A DNA stretch of 11,652 nt from Candidatus Kapaibacterium sp. Its GTDB lineage: Bacteria > Bacteroidota > Ignavibacteria > Palsa-1295. A program made the translations under genes and the position numbers. Below, in pieces: positions 1-6,742 of this stretch; position 1 is the stretch's first letter, and each line of letters opens with the position of its first letter. The stretch covers positions 1 through 11,652 of the forward strand of contig JANWLI010000167.1 in NCBI GenBank assembly GCA_025450975.1. Reading direction: 5' to 3'. A model generated the notes under the pieces. It saw only the letters and a program-made list of their open reading frames with translations, was not told the DNA's origin and ran no database searches.

Positions 1-564
1 GAGATCCAGCGCAACCGCATGATGCAGGAGCGGCCGCACGAAGAGCACGTCAAGCAAAAAGATTTTTACATCTCTCCGCGTACGCAGGCGAAGGCGCTCG
101 ATCTCGTGCGTGCGCTGGCATTCCTGAAAGGCCGCACGGCTGCAGATCGGACAGATGTTGCGCGTTTGCACTATCTCTTGTGCACCGCCGGTATTCCGAG
201 TGAGCGGGCGCTATTTACGAAATCGTACGAGCAGTTGATCCATCTCTATGGCGCCTCGGGAGGGTTCGATCAACTTGGGCAGCTCCTGACGCTTGAGGAG
301 ATCCTGCTGCGCTTCCGCAAGGACCCATCGCTGCTGCACAAGCCGATCTCCGAGCTTGAAGGCATTGCCGTCAAGCGCTCGCTCGTTGCCTGGGCGCGGG
401 AGAAATTTGCCGGCGTTGACGAGGACATCTCACAGAAGAAACGCCTGACCGAGGGCTTCTTAGAGCAGATACAACCGGTAACCGAAGACATCAAACAACT
501 TAAGACGCACCTCGAAAAAGAGATCCGCATTATTTTCTCGAACGAGGAAAAGCACTTCGAATAG
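1..564 (+). CDS. Probable MoxR-type AAA+ ATPase, C-terminal part (5' end outside window)
   Basis: The reading frame is open from base 1, so the ATG at 19 is probably internal and the true start lies left of the window; 187 residues are visible. The segment around residues 26-65 (ISPR..., ALAFLKGR, then a Val/Asp-containing helix) resembles the C-terminal helical lid of MoxR/Mg-chelatase-like AAA+ ATPases, where an ISPR-type helix precedes an 'ALAxLxGR' helix. The P-loop and Walker B motifs would be upstream and cannot be seen, so ATPase activity is inferred. The last ~110 residues are charged and helical with no motif I recognise, ending in a likely coiled coil. MoxR proteins usually act as chaperones that remodel or metallate partners, often with VWA-domain proteins. 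The next gene starts 40 bases downstream. Family assignment is moderate; another AAA+ subgroup is possible. Confidence 0.5.
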   Translation, partial: EIQRNRMMQERPHEEHVKQKDFYISPRTQAKALDLVRALAFLKGRTAADRTDVARLHYLLCTAGIPSERALFTKSYEQLIHLYGASGGFDQLGQLLTLEEILLRFRKDPSLLHKPISELEGIAVKRSLVAWAREKFAGVDEDISQKKRLTEGFLEQIQPVTEDIKQLKTHLEKEIRIIFSNEEKHFE

Positions 565-579
565 CTTCCGAAGCACTTC
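550..579 (+). repeat. Pair of 9-bp direct repeats upstream of the T9SS cargo gene
   Basis: AAGCACTTC occurs at 550-558 and again at 571-579, exactly 21 bp apart start to start (two helical turns) and with a 12-bp spacer. The first copy lies in the last codons of the upstream CDS. The second ends 5 bp before the TATTTTTG element at 585-592. Paired 9-bp direct repeats with this spacing are how LytTR-type regulators bind DNA, but the sequence does not match their usual motif. An operator role is inference and chance duplication is possible. Confidence 0.3.
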
Positions 580-584
580 CTGCG

Positions 585-592
585 TATTTTTG
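585..592 (+). promoter_or_regulatory. Putative TAnnTTTG -7 promoter element for the gene at 604
   Basis: TATTTTTG matches the Bacteroidota primary-sigma -7 motif TAnnTTTG and ends 11 bases before the ATG at 604. Transcription from it would start only a few bases before the start codon, giving a very short or absent leader. I see no convincing -33 TTTG at the expected distance; that region holds the direct repeats instead, which could mean activator dependence. An ATG at 616 would leave a leader of about 20 bases. Confidence 0.45.
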
Positions 593-603
593 CATCTTCG
601 GTA

Positions 604-2007
604 ATGATATTCGGCATGACGCGACTTGTTTTTCTCCTGTGTACATTTGTTTGCCTGCAAAGCATTTACGGAGGTACATACGTTTTTTCGACCACTGCCG
701 GCACGATCAGCGAACTAACCATTCCCTGGACGCGCCAGGGTGACACGCTTCGCCTAAAGGTCACTCTTAAGAATACGTCGGCGAGCGCTCACTCGGTTAA
801 GTTGTCGCTGAATCAACTGCCGGGTAATCTCACCAAAAATGGCAGCCCGCTCTTTTTTGATGTTGGCGGCGTGTTGCGCGATTCGATCCGTCTCGAACTA
901 GGTGCCGGAGCTAGTCAGGAATTTACGATCATCGATGTTCCTGCGAAGTTCGTGGCCGGACGTCACCAACGCTTCATTAATGTCTACGAAGACTACAGCT
1001 TTCAGGCGATAGAAGCGCTTCCGATCGAAGTGTCCTCGGCGCTAACATTACGCAAGCGCGGATTTTTGGAAGATGTGCTCGTTGAACTCAGAGGCTTAAA
1101 GCCAGGAGTTGTCGAATATTTCCCTGTATACTTTCACAATGACTCAGCCGGCACGCAGGTCTTGACTGAGTTTGTGAGCACGACGCTGCCGCCGTGGATC
1201 ACGATCCAGAATAAGTATTCGTATCCACTCGTTGTCGTGCAGAATGAAGTAGTGAACTTCGGGAATATCGTTGTTACCGTCCCGGATCCGAATATGGAGA
1301 AGCTCGAAGGCCCGGCGTACATGATCTATATGAACGGCTCGGATACAAGCAGGACGGGCATCAGTCTCTATATTACTTCTGTTGCTGATACGGCACTTCT
1401 GAAGCCGTGCATCGAATTCTCGCTCGATGGGGAATTTGCGCCCACAGAGATCGGGCAGACGACGCAGCAAACGCTTCGTATTACGAGCAACCGTCATCAC
1501 CCACTGCGCATTTCACAGCCCAAACTGAGTTGGGGCGATGTTGAAGGGTTTACATTTGAAGCTGCGACGTTTCCGGTTGAATTGCCTGCATTTGCAGAAC
1601 TTGCATTTCCCGTGACGTTTGCCCCGACGACTGTTGTACCGTTTGTGAAATATCGTTACGCTGCGAGTTTTACTGCGCATGCCGAATCGGATTCCACCTC
1701 GTGCGATCCTTCGATCACCCTCGCCGGCGTCGTGAAGATCGACGGTGCCGTCGGTCGAGGCGGAGGACAGGATGTGCACTTGCTTATTAGCTCTAATCCG
1801 ATGTCGGGTCACGGGACGATCAGTATCGAAGGGTTGAGTGATGCAGTGATCGAGATCAGCGATATGCTTGGCAACTCGCGTGCGAAGCGTCTGGGTTCAG
1901 ATATGGAAGTGGCCGGATTGTCAGCGGGCGCGTACATTGTACGAGTATCGGGTAGAGATGTGAGTGGCTGGCCGGCGGTAGTCTCGAGATTACTGATCAT
2001 TCAATAG
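604..2007 (+). CDS. Secreted beta-rich protein with T9SS type-A C-terminal sorting domain
   Basis: Predicted secreted protein of 467 residues. The N-terminus has one Arg at residue 7, then a hydrophobic stretch (about 8-20) and small residues around 20-24, consistent with a Sec signal peptide; there is no good lipobox despite Cys13 and Cys17. The body is rich in beta-strand patterns. Residues ~290-375 resemble an ASPM/SPD-2/Hydin-like Ig fold. The last ~77 residues (391-467) follow the type-A T9SS sorting-domain pattern: an SSNP motif, an ISDMLGN turn, a GLSAGAYIVRV strand and a terminal SRLLIIQ strand. Such domains direct export through the outer membrane by the Por/T9SS machinery and are usually removed at the surface. 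No catalytic motif is visible, so the role of the mature protein is unknown. The start could also be the ATG at 616, which still gives a signal peptide. The next gene starts 18 bases downstream. Confidence 0.8.
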   Translation: MIFGMTRLVFLLCTFVCLQSIYGGTYVFSTTAGTISELTIPWTRQGDTLRLKVTLKNTSASAHSVKLSLNQLPGNLTKNGSPLFFDVGGVLRDSIRLELGAGASQEFTIIDVPAKFVAGRHQRFINVYEDYSFQAIEALPIEVSSALTLRKRGFLEDVLVELRGLKPGVVEYFPVYFHNDSAGTQVLTEFVSTTLPPWITIQNKYSYPLVVVQNEVVNFGNIVVTVPDPNMEKLEGPAYMIYMNGSDTSRTGISLYITSVADTALLKPCIEFSLDGEFAPTEIGQTTQQTLRITSNRHHPLRISQPKLSWGDVEGFTFEAATFPVELPAFAELAFPVTFAPTTVVPFVKYRYAASFTAHAESDSTSCDPSITLAGVVKIDGAVGRGGGQDVHLLISSNPMSGHGTISIEGLSDAVIEISDMLGNSRAKRLGSDMEVAGLSAGAYIVRVSGRDVSGWPAVVSRLLIIQ

Positions 2008-2024
2008 CTCTGTGATTTAGCAGG

Positions 2025-2819
2025 GTGGAAACACAAGAACTGTATCTGCTCTGGGGAGGGATTGGCGCACTAGTCATCGCCTTTCTTGGCTTTCGATTTA
2101 ATGCGTTAACTACGAGCGGTGCGATCGCAGCCTTTGTTGTCGGCACGATCATCTTCGGCTTTGGCGGGTATGTTGGCGCAGCAGTTCTCCTCTACTTTTT
2201 CATCTCCGGTTCGGTTCTTTCACGGCTTCCAGGCAAACTACAAACTGACGAAAAGCAAGCGCGCAACTGGGTTCAGGTTATTGCTAATGGCGGGCCGGCT
2301 GCACTTGCCGTGATCCTCGTTCATACCTATCCGTCCTATCGCGAGACCGGCACGCTGTTCTTCCTCGGGACGCTCGCAGCTGCAACGGCCGATACGTGGG
2401 CCACGGAGATCGGCACACGCTGGGGGAAGCAGGCATATCATATCCTGACATTCCGTCCCGTTGCCTCAGGACTATCCGGTGGTGTCTCCCTTATCGGCAC
2501 ATTGGCCTCTATCCTTGGCTCGCTCTCGCTTGCGATGCTCGCCTACGCCCTCTTACCCGGCGATGATTTTCTCTGTGGATTATTCCTCGTGCCGATTGTT
2601 CCAGTAGTGGCAGCGGCCGGTGTGATCGGCTCGATCCTCGACAGCATCATCGGCGCCACGCTGCAGGTGAAGTATCATACGACCGATGGCAGGATCGTCG
2701 AGCGGCCCGAAACGGGCGCCGAACGGATCAAGGGTCTGAGGTTCGTTACGAACGATGTCACCAATCTTCTCTCGACAATATGGGCCGGATGTATTGCAGT
2801 TGGCTTAACAACGCTCTAA
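2025..2819 (+). CDS. DUF92 family integral membrane protein
   Basis: A 264-residue polytopic membrane protein with about six or seven hydrophobic segments. It carries the DUF92 signatures: RNWVQVIANGG (80-90), ADTWATEIG (122-130), a Gly/Ser-rich SGGVS loop (~151-155), DSIIGATLQ (206-214) and NDVTNLLS (243-250). The family includes plant and cyanobacterial VTE6, a phytyl-phosphate kinase, and belongs to the wider CTP-dependent lipid kinase/cytidylyltransferase group. A prenyl-phosphate kinase role here is inference from that relationship; the bacterial substrate is not established. The start is GTG, with AGG directly before it too close to act as a normal ribosome binding site, so the start is reasonable but not certain. 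A one-mismatch -7-like TAGCTCTG (2005-2012) overlaps the previous stop codon. mpl begins 4 bases after the stop, so the two are almost certainly co-transcribed. Confidence 0.85.
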   Translation: METQELYLLWGGIGALVIAFLGFRFNALTTSGAIAAFVVGTIIFGFGGYVGAAVLLYFFISGSVLSRLPGKLQTDEKQARNWVQVIANGGPAALAVILVHTYPSYRETGTLFFLGTLAAATADTWATEIGTRWGKQAYHILTFRPVASGLSGGVSLIGTLASILGSLSLAMLAYALLPGDDFLCGLFLVPIVPVVAAAGVIGSILDSIIGATLQVKYHTTDGRIVERPETGAERIKGLRFVTNDVTNLLSTIWAGCIAVGLTTL

Positions 2820-2823
2820 ACAC

Positions 2824-4236
2824 ATGAGACTCTACTTTATCGGTATTTGCGGGACGGCAATGGGAAACGCAGCACTCCTCATGCGTGACCTTGCTTTCAA
2901 GATCGAAGGTTCGGATGACAATGTCTATCCGCCCATGTCCGACCTGCTGGCAGCCAGCGGGATCACCGTGCGATCAGGTTACGATCCTGCGCACCTTGAA
3001 TTGCGTCCCGAGCTTGTCGTGATCGGGAACGCCATGAGCCGCGGCAATCCGGAAGTAGAGTTCGTGCTCACCAATCGAATCCCATTTGTCTCGCTTCCTG
3101 AATTGCTCAAGGAGCATGTGATCCAGGGGAAAGAGTCGATCGTTGTTACCGGCACGCACGGGAAGACGACGACGACGTCGCTGATGGCCTGGACGTTTGA
3201 GTGCGGCGAGAAGAAGCCGACATTTCTGATCGGCGGTGTGCCGGAGAATTTTGGCAAAGGCTATCAGTCAAAGCCGGAGAGTCCGTTCGTCATCCTTGAA
3301 GGTGATGAGTATGACTCGGCCTTCTTCGATAAGCGCTCGAAGTTTCTCCACTATCTGCCGACGACGCTTATCATCAATAACATCGAGTTCGATCATGCCG
3401 ATATCTTCTCTTCACTCGATGAGATCAAGGTGGCATTCCGCCGGGCAACCTTGCTGGTGCCGAAAAATGGCGTGATCATCGCCAATGGCGATGACGAGAA
3501 TGTCAGGGAAGTGATCGTCACGGCTCCGGCACCGGTGGAGACCTTCGGTTTGCGCGAGGATAATACCTGGCGGGCAGATAATATTGTGCATAGGGAAATG
3601 ACGGTCTCCTTCGATGTGATCGTCAAAGGTACGTGTGAAGCCCGGCTTGAGCTTGCGCTGGCAGGGGAGTTTAATGTACTCAATGCTCTGGCAGTCATAG
3701 CAACTGCGCGACGGTTCAACATTCCGTATGAGTGTATTGCCGACGCATTCAAGTCATTTACGAACGTCAAGCGCCGCTTTGAGCTGAAGGGTGAGTTTAC
3801 CGGCGTTCGTGTGTATGACGATTTCGCGCACCATCCGACGGCGATCAAGCATACGCTCCATGCGCTGCGGACGAAATTTCCTCTCGAGCGCATCATTGCG
3901 ATCTTCGAGCCGCGTTCGAATACCACACGTCGTAATATCTTCCAGAAAGAGTTGGCGGAGTGCTTCATGGAAGCCGATGTCGTGTTTATATCACAGATCG
4001 CACGCGAGCACCTGCTTGCACCGGAAGACCGTCTCGACCCGGAGAAGGTGATCGCTGATCTAAAGGCGACGGGGAAAGATGCCTACTACCTTGCCAACTC
4101 CGAGGCGATCACGGAGAAAGTTGCTGAGATGACGAAGCCCGGAGATGTGATCATGGTCATGTCGAACGGAGCGTTCGGCGGCATTCACGATATGATCAAA
4201 CAGAAACTTGAGGGCCAGTCTGCGGTTAAGAGTTAA
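2824..4236 (+). CDS. mpl: UDP-N-acetylmuramate:L-Ala-gamma-D-Glu-meso-DAP ligase
   Basis: Cytoplasmic Mur-ligase of 470 residues that attaches recycled murein tripeptide to UDP-MurNAc using ATP, bypassing MurC, MurD and MurE. It opens with the nucleotide-binding IGICGTAMG (6-14). The ATP P-loop GTHGKTTT is at 110-117 and the Mpl-characteristic EGDEYDSAFFDKRSKF at 159-174. NNIEFDHAD (185-193), DDFAHHPT (332-339) and EPRSNTTRRNIFQ (362-374) cover the central and C-terminal domains. The EYDSAFFD and AHHPT signatures separate Mpl from MurC, and the length fits Mpl. The ATG follows an A-rich leader with no Shine-Dalgarno and lies 4 bases after the DUF92 stop. The 3' end overlaps the convergent glycosyltransferase gene by 11 bases. 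It implies meso-DAP-type peptidoglycan and active murein recycling. Confidence 0.95.
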   Translation: MRLYFIGICGTAMGNAALLMRDLAFKIEGSDDNVYPPMSDLLAASGITVRSGYDPAHLELRPELVVIGNAMSRGNPEVEFVLTNRIPFVSLPELLKEHVIQGKESIVVTGTHGKTTTTSLMAWTFECGEKKPTFLIGGVPENFGKGYQSKPESPFVILEGDEYDSAFFDKRSKFLHYLPTTLIINNIEFDHADIFSSLDEIKVAFRRATLLVPKNGVIIANGDDENVREVIVTAPAPVETFGLREDNTWRADNIVHREMTVSFDVIVKGTCEARLELALAGEFNVLNALAVIATARRFNIPYECIADAFKSFTNVKRRFELKGEFTGVRVYDDFAHHPTAIKHTLHALRTKFPLERIIAIFEPRSNTTRRNIFQKELAECFMEADVVFISQIAREHLLAPEDRLDPEKVIADLKATGKDAYYLANSEAITEKVAEMTKPGDVIMVMSNGAFGGIHDMIKQKLEGQSAVKS

Positions 4237-5182
4237 GGGCTGCGAGCACGTCTTTCGGTGTTGTGTCCTTCATGCAGCGGAAGTGTCCTTTCGGGCAGTT
4301 GCCCAGTCCGATGGTCGTGCAGGGGCGGCAATCAAGCCCATCAACTTGTAGAATATGCACATTCTCATTGCGCGGCATAAAGCCGAATTCCCGGACGGTT
4401 GGCCCGTAGATGGCTGTCGTGGGGATTCCTGTCGCAGCAGCGATATGCATCAGGCCCGAATCGTTGCCGATAAACAAGGCACAGGCAGCGAGCGCATCGG
4501 GGAGTTCGTGAAGTTCGTATTTGCCACACTCGTTGATCGTATGCGGAACAGCAGCTGCGATCTCATCGCCAAGAGCCGCTTCGTCTTTACTTCCGAAGAT
4601 CACGATCTTGTAGCCGCGCTTCGATAGCTCCTGACCGAGTTGAATATAGTTTTCCGCGGGCCAGCGCTTATTCCAGTGCTTGGCGCCCGGCGCGAAGGCG
4701 ATCGTCCCACCCCTATGCACATGTGTTGTAATGTGCGCGCCTCTGCCAGAATCTGTGATACCTAAACTTTCGGCAACTTCGAAGTACCGGCCGACAATAT
4801 CGGGCTCATTCCGAAGCTGATTCATTTTGAATTTGACCAGCAGCCAGCGCTTTAGCGTACGCTTGTTGACGACGTGTACCGACGGCGCAAGGTCTTTCCG
4901 CAGCTTGTTCGAGCGGATGTTATTGTGCAGGTCAAGGACATGATCGTAATGCTTTGCCCGGAGTTCGCGGTGCAGATGCTCTGATATCCGGCGGGTCTTC
5001 GTATCCAGGCTATGCACGGTCGATATGAGGCCTAACTTCTCGATAAATGGCGCGTACTCTGCTTTTGTGAGGAAATCGATGGTAGCGTCGGGATACTTTG
5101 TCCGCAGCGCTTCGAGAAGCGGGATCGTGAGGACGATGTCGCCCAGCGAAGAAAACCGAATTACGAGGATGCGAAGGTGCAC
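4226..5182 (-). CDS. Glycosyltransferase family 9 (LPS heptosyltransferase-like)
   Basis: A 318-residue cytoplasmic or membrane-associated sugar transferase of the RfaF/WaaF type. The N-terminal LVIRFSSLGDIVLT (6-19) is the classic GT9 opening with the catalytic-loop Asp15. APGAKHWNKRWP (164-175) and GNDSGLMHIAAATG (239-252) form the nucleotide-sugar-binding half. The C-terminal segment has Cys285, Cys288, Cys296 and Cys303 in the CPKGHFRCM context common in this family. It probably adds heptose or another sugar to the LPS core; the exact donor and acceptor cannot be told, because GT9 proteins vary. The start is GTG, chosen because the conserved ILVIRFSSLGD begins four residues later and no ATG is available. 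A near-match to the -7 motif (TATTTTTA) lies 3 bases upstream. It is divergent from the AAA+ gene at 5213 across 30 bp and convergent with mpl. Confidence 0.88.
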   Translation of the reverse strand: MHLRILVIRFSSLGDIVLTIPLLEALRTKYPDATIDFLTKAEYAPFIEKLGLISTVHSLDTKTRRISEHLHRELRAKHYDHVLDLHNNIRSNKLRKDLAPSVHVVNKRTLKRWLLVKFKMNQLRNEPDIVGRYFEVAESLGITDSGRGAHITTHVHRGGTIAFAPGAKHWNKRWPAENYIQLGQELSKRGYKIVIFGSKDEAALGDEIAAAVPHTINECGKYELHELPDALAACALFIGNDSGLMHIAAATGIPTTAIYGPTVREFGFMPRNENVHILQVDGLDCRPCTTIGLGNCPKGHFRCMKDTTPKDVLAALNS

Positions 5183-5194
5183 GATTAAAAATAC

Positions 5195-5206
5195 ATAAAC
5201 GTTTAT
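5195..5206. promoter_or_regulatory. Perfect 12-bp palindrome in a divergent intergenic region
   Basis: ATAAACGTTTAT is its own reverse complement. It sits inside the 30-bp gap between the divergent start codons of the glycosyltransferase gene (5182, minus) and the AAA+ ATPase gene (5213, plus). Its position would let one bound dimeric regulator affect both promoters. It may equally be part of the AT-rich core promoters themselves; no exact TAnnTTTG is found on either strand here. Confidence 0.35.
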
Positions 5207-5212
5207 CTACCT

Positions 5213-6742
5213 ATGCAGAAGGTCAAAACACTAGGCGAGCTAAAGTCGACAGGGTACGAACTACTTCCGGTAAAGGAAGAGTTGCGCCGCAACCTGATAA
5301 AAAAGCTCAAGGCGAAAGAAGAGCTGTTTCCGGGTATTGTTGGCTATGATGAAACGGTCATTCCGCAGATCACCAATGCCATCCTTGCCAAGCACGATAT
5401 TATCCTCCTCGGCCTTCGCGGACAGGCGAAGACGCGGCTTGCCCGGTCCCTTGTCAAACTGCTTGACGAGTGGACGCCGGTGATCGCAGGTACCGAAGTT
5501 TGCGATAATCCATATGCGCCGATCTCCTACTATGGCGTGACGAAAGTTGCCGAGCTGGGCGATGCGACGCCCATCGAATGGGTGCACCGCTCCGAACGCT
5601 ACGGCGAAAAGCTTGCAACGCCCGATGTAACGATCGCCGACCTTATCGGCGATATCGACCCGCTCAAGGCTGCTCATGAGCGCCTGCATTACTCGCATGA
5701 GGGCGCAATCCACTTTGGTATTGTGCCTCGGACGAACCGAGGCATCTTTACGATCAACGAGTTGCCCGACTTGCAGCCTCGCATTCAGGTCGGACTCTTC
5801 AATATACTCGAAGAGCGGGACATTCAGATCCGCGGCTTCAAACTCCGGATTCCGCTCGATATCATGATGGTCTTCACGGCAAATCCGGAAGACTATACGA
5901 ATCGTGGCAGCATCATCACGCCGCTCAAAGACCGTATCGCATCGCAGATCATCACGCATTATCCGCATGATATCGACGATGCCATCGCCATCACCGATCA
6001 GGAAGCCTGGACGAAGCGCTACGGCGAAGAGGGGCTCGTCATTCCGTACTATTTCAAGGAGATCATTGAGCGCATTGCGTTTGAAGCGCGCGAGTCGGAT
6101 TTTGTCGATCAGAAATCGGGTGTTTCGGCACGTCTGGCGATCGGGGCTATGGAGACGCTTGTCTCGAATGCCGAGCGCAGGTCGCTCCTCAATAGCGACG
6201 AGGTGATCGTGCCGCGCATCACGGATCTGCCGTTCGTGATCACCGGTATTACCGGCAAGGTCGAGCTAGTGTTCGAAGGGGAGGAAGAGGGAATCTCGAA
6301 AGTGGCACAGGCGCTGATGGGGCGTGCGGTGAAGACGATATTCAAGAAGTATTTCCCCGATCCGCTGGCAAAACCGATGCGCCGTAAGGGAGAGGAAGGG
6401 AAAGAAGTAAAGACGCCTTATGATGATATCCTGAAGTGGTTTGCTTCTGGCAATACGGTCTCGCTTACAGATACGATGCCCTTCGAATCGTATTTAAAGG
6501 AATTGTCTAAGGTACCGAATCTTAAGGAGTTGACGTCTCGCAACATCAATATTCCGGAAGCCGATCGCTTCTCGCTTGCAAGCGCTATGGAGTTTGTGCT
6601 TGACGGCTTGCATCAGCATTCCAAGCTTGCAAAGGACGAGCATTTTGGTAAGCCGGGAATAAACTATCGCGATATGGTCGGGTCGATCTTTACAGGCAAG
6701 TTCTCAGACGACGATGAGGAGTCGGAAGAGGATAATTACTGA
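5213..6742 (+). CDS. Mg-chelatase/MoxR-like AAA+ ATPase with modified Walker motifs
   Basis: A 509-residue soluble AAA+ protein. The P-loop is GLRGQAKT (67-74), with Ala where the last Gly of GxxGxGKT is usual. The Walker B position reads FTINELPDL (179-187), with Asn182-Glu183 in place of Asp-Glu. Sensor 1 is FTANPEDYTN (221-230), a likely arginine finger lies in PLKDRIA (237-243), and sensor 2 is around Arg307 in GVSARLA. The LRGQAKTR and INELPDL forms look to me like features of a distinct Mg-chelatase-like subgroup rather than decay, since the rest of the core is intact. The C-terminal third (~390-509) has no motif I know and ends in an acidic tail (DDDEESEEDN). Such ATPases generally remodel partners and often neighbour a VWA-domain gene, but none is present here. 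The start ATG has no Shine-Dalgarno. The stop overlaps the convergent OmpA-like gene by 7 bases. Confidence 0.8.
   Translation: MQKVKTLGELKSTGYELLPVKEELRRNLIKKLKAKEELFPGIVGYDETVIPQITNAILAKHDIILLGLRGQAKTRLARSLVKLLDEWTPVIAGTEVCDNPYAPISYYGVTKVAELGDATPIEWVHRSERYGEKLATPDVTIADLIGDIDPLKAAHERLHYSHEGAIHFGIVPRTNRGIFTINELPDLQPRIQVGLFNILEERDIQIRGFKLRIPLDIMMVFTANPEDYTNRGSIITPLKDRIASQIITHYPHDIDDAIAITDQEAWTKRYGEEGLVIPYYFKEIIERIAFEARESDFVDQKSGVSARLAIGAMETLVSNAERRSLLNSDEVIVPRITDLPFVITGITGKVELVFEGEEEGISKVAQALMGRAVKTIFKKYFPDPLAKPMRRKGEEGKEVKTPYDDILKWFASGNTVSLTDTMPFESYLKELSKVPNLKELTSRNINIPEADRFSLASAMEFVLDGLHQHSKLAKDEHFGKPGINYRDMVGSIFTGKFSDDDEESEEDNY

Noticed and set aside
3393..3968. 191-residue open frame antisense to mpl
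   Set aside because: It is Ser/Arg-rich shadow sequence opposite clear Mpl motifs.
5261..5968. 235-residue open frame antisense to the AAA+ ATPase gene
   Set aside because: It mirrors the codons of a strongly conserved gene, has no domain signature and has no start context of its own.
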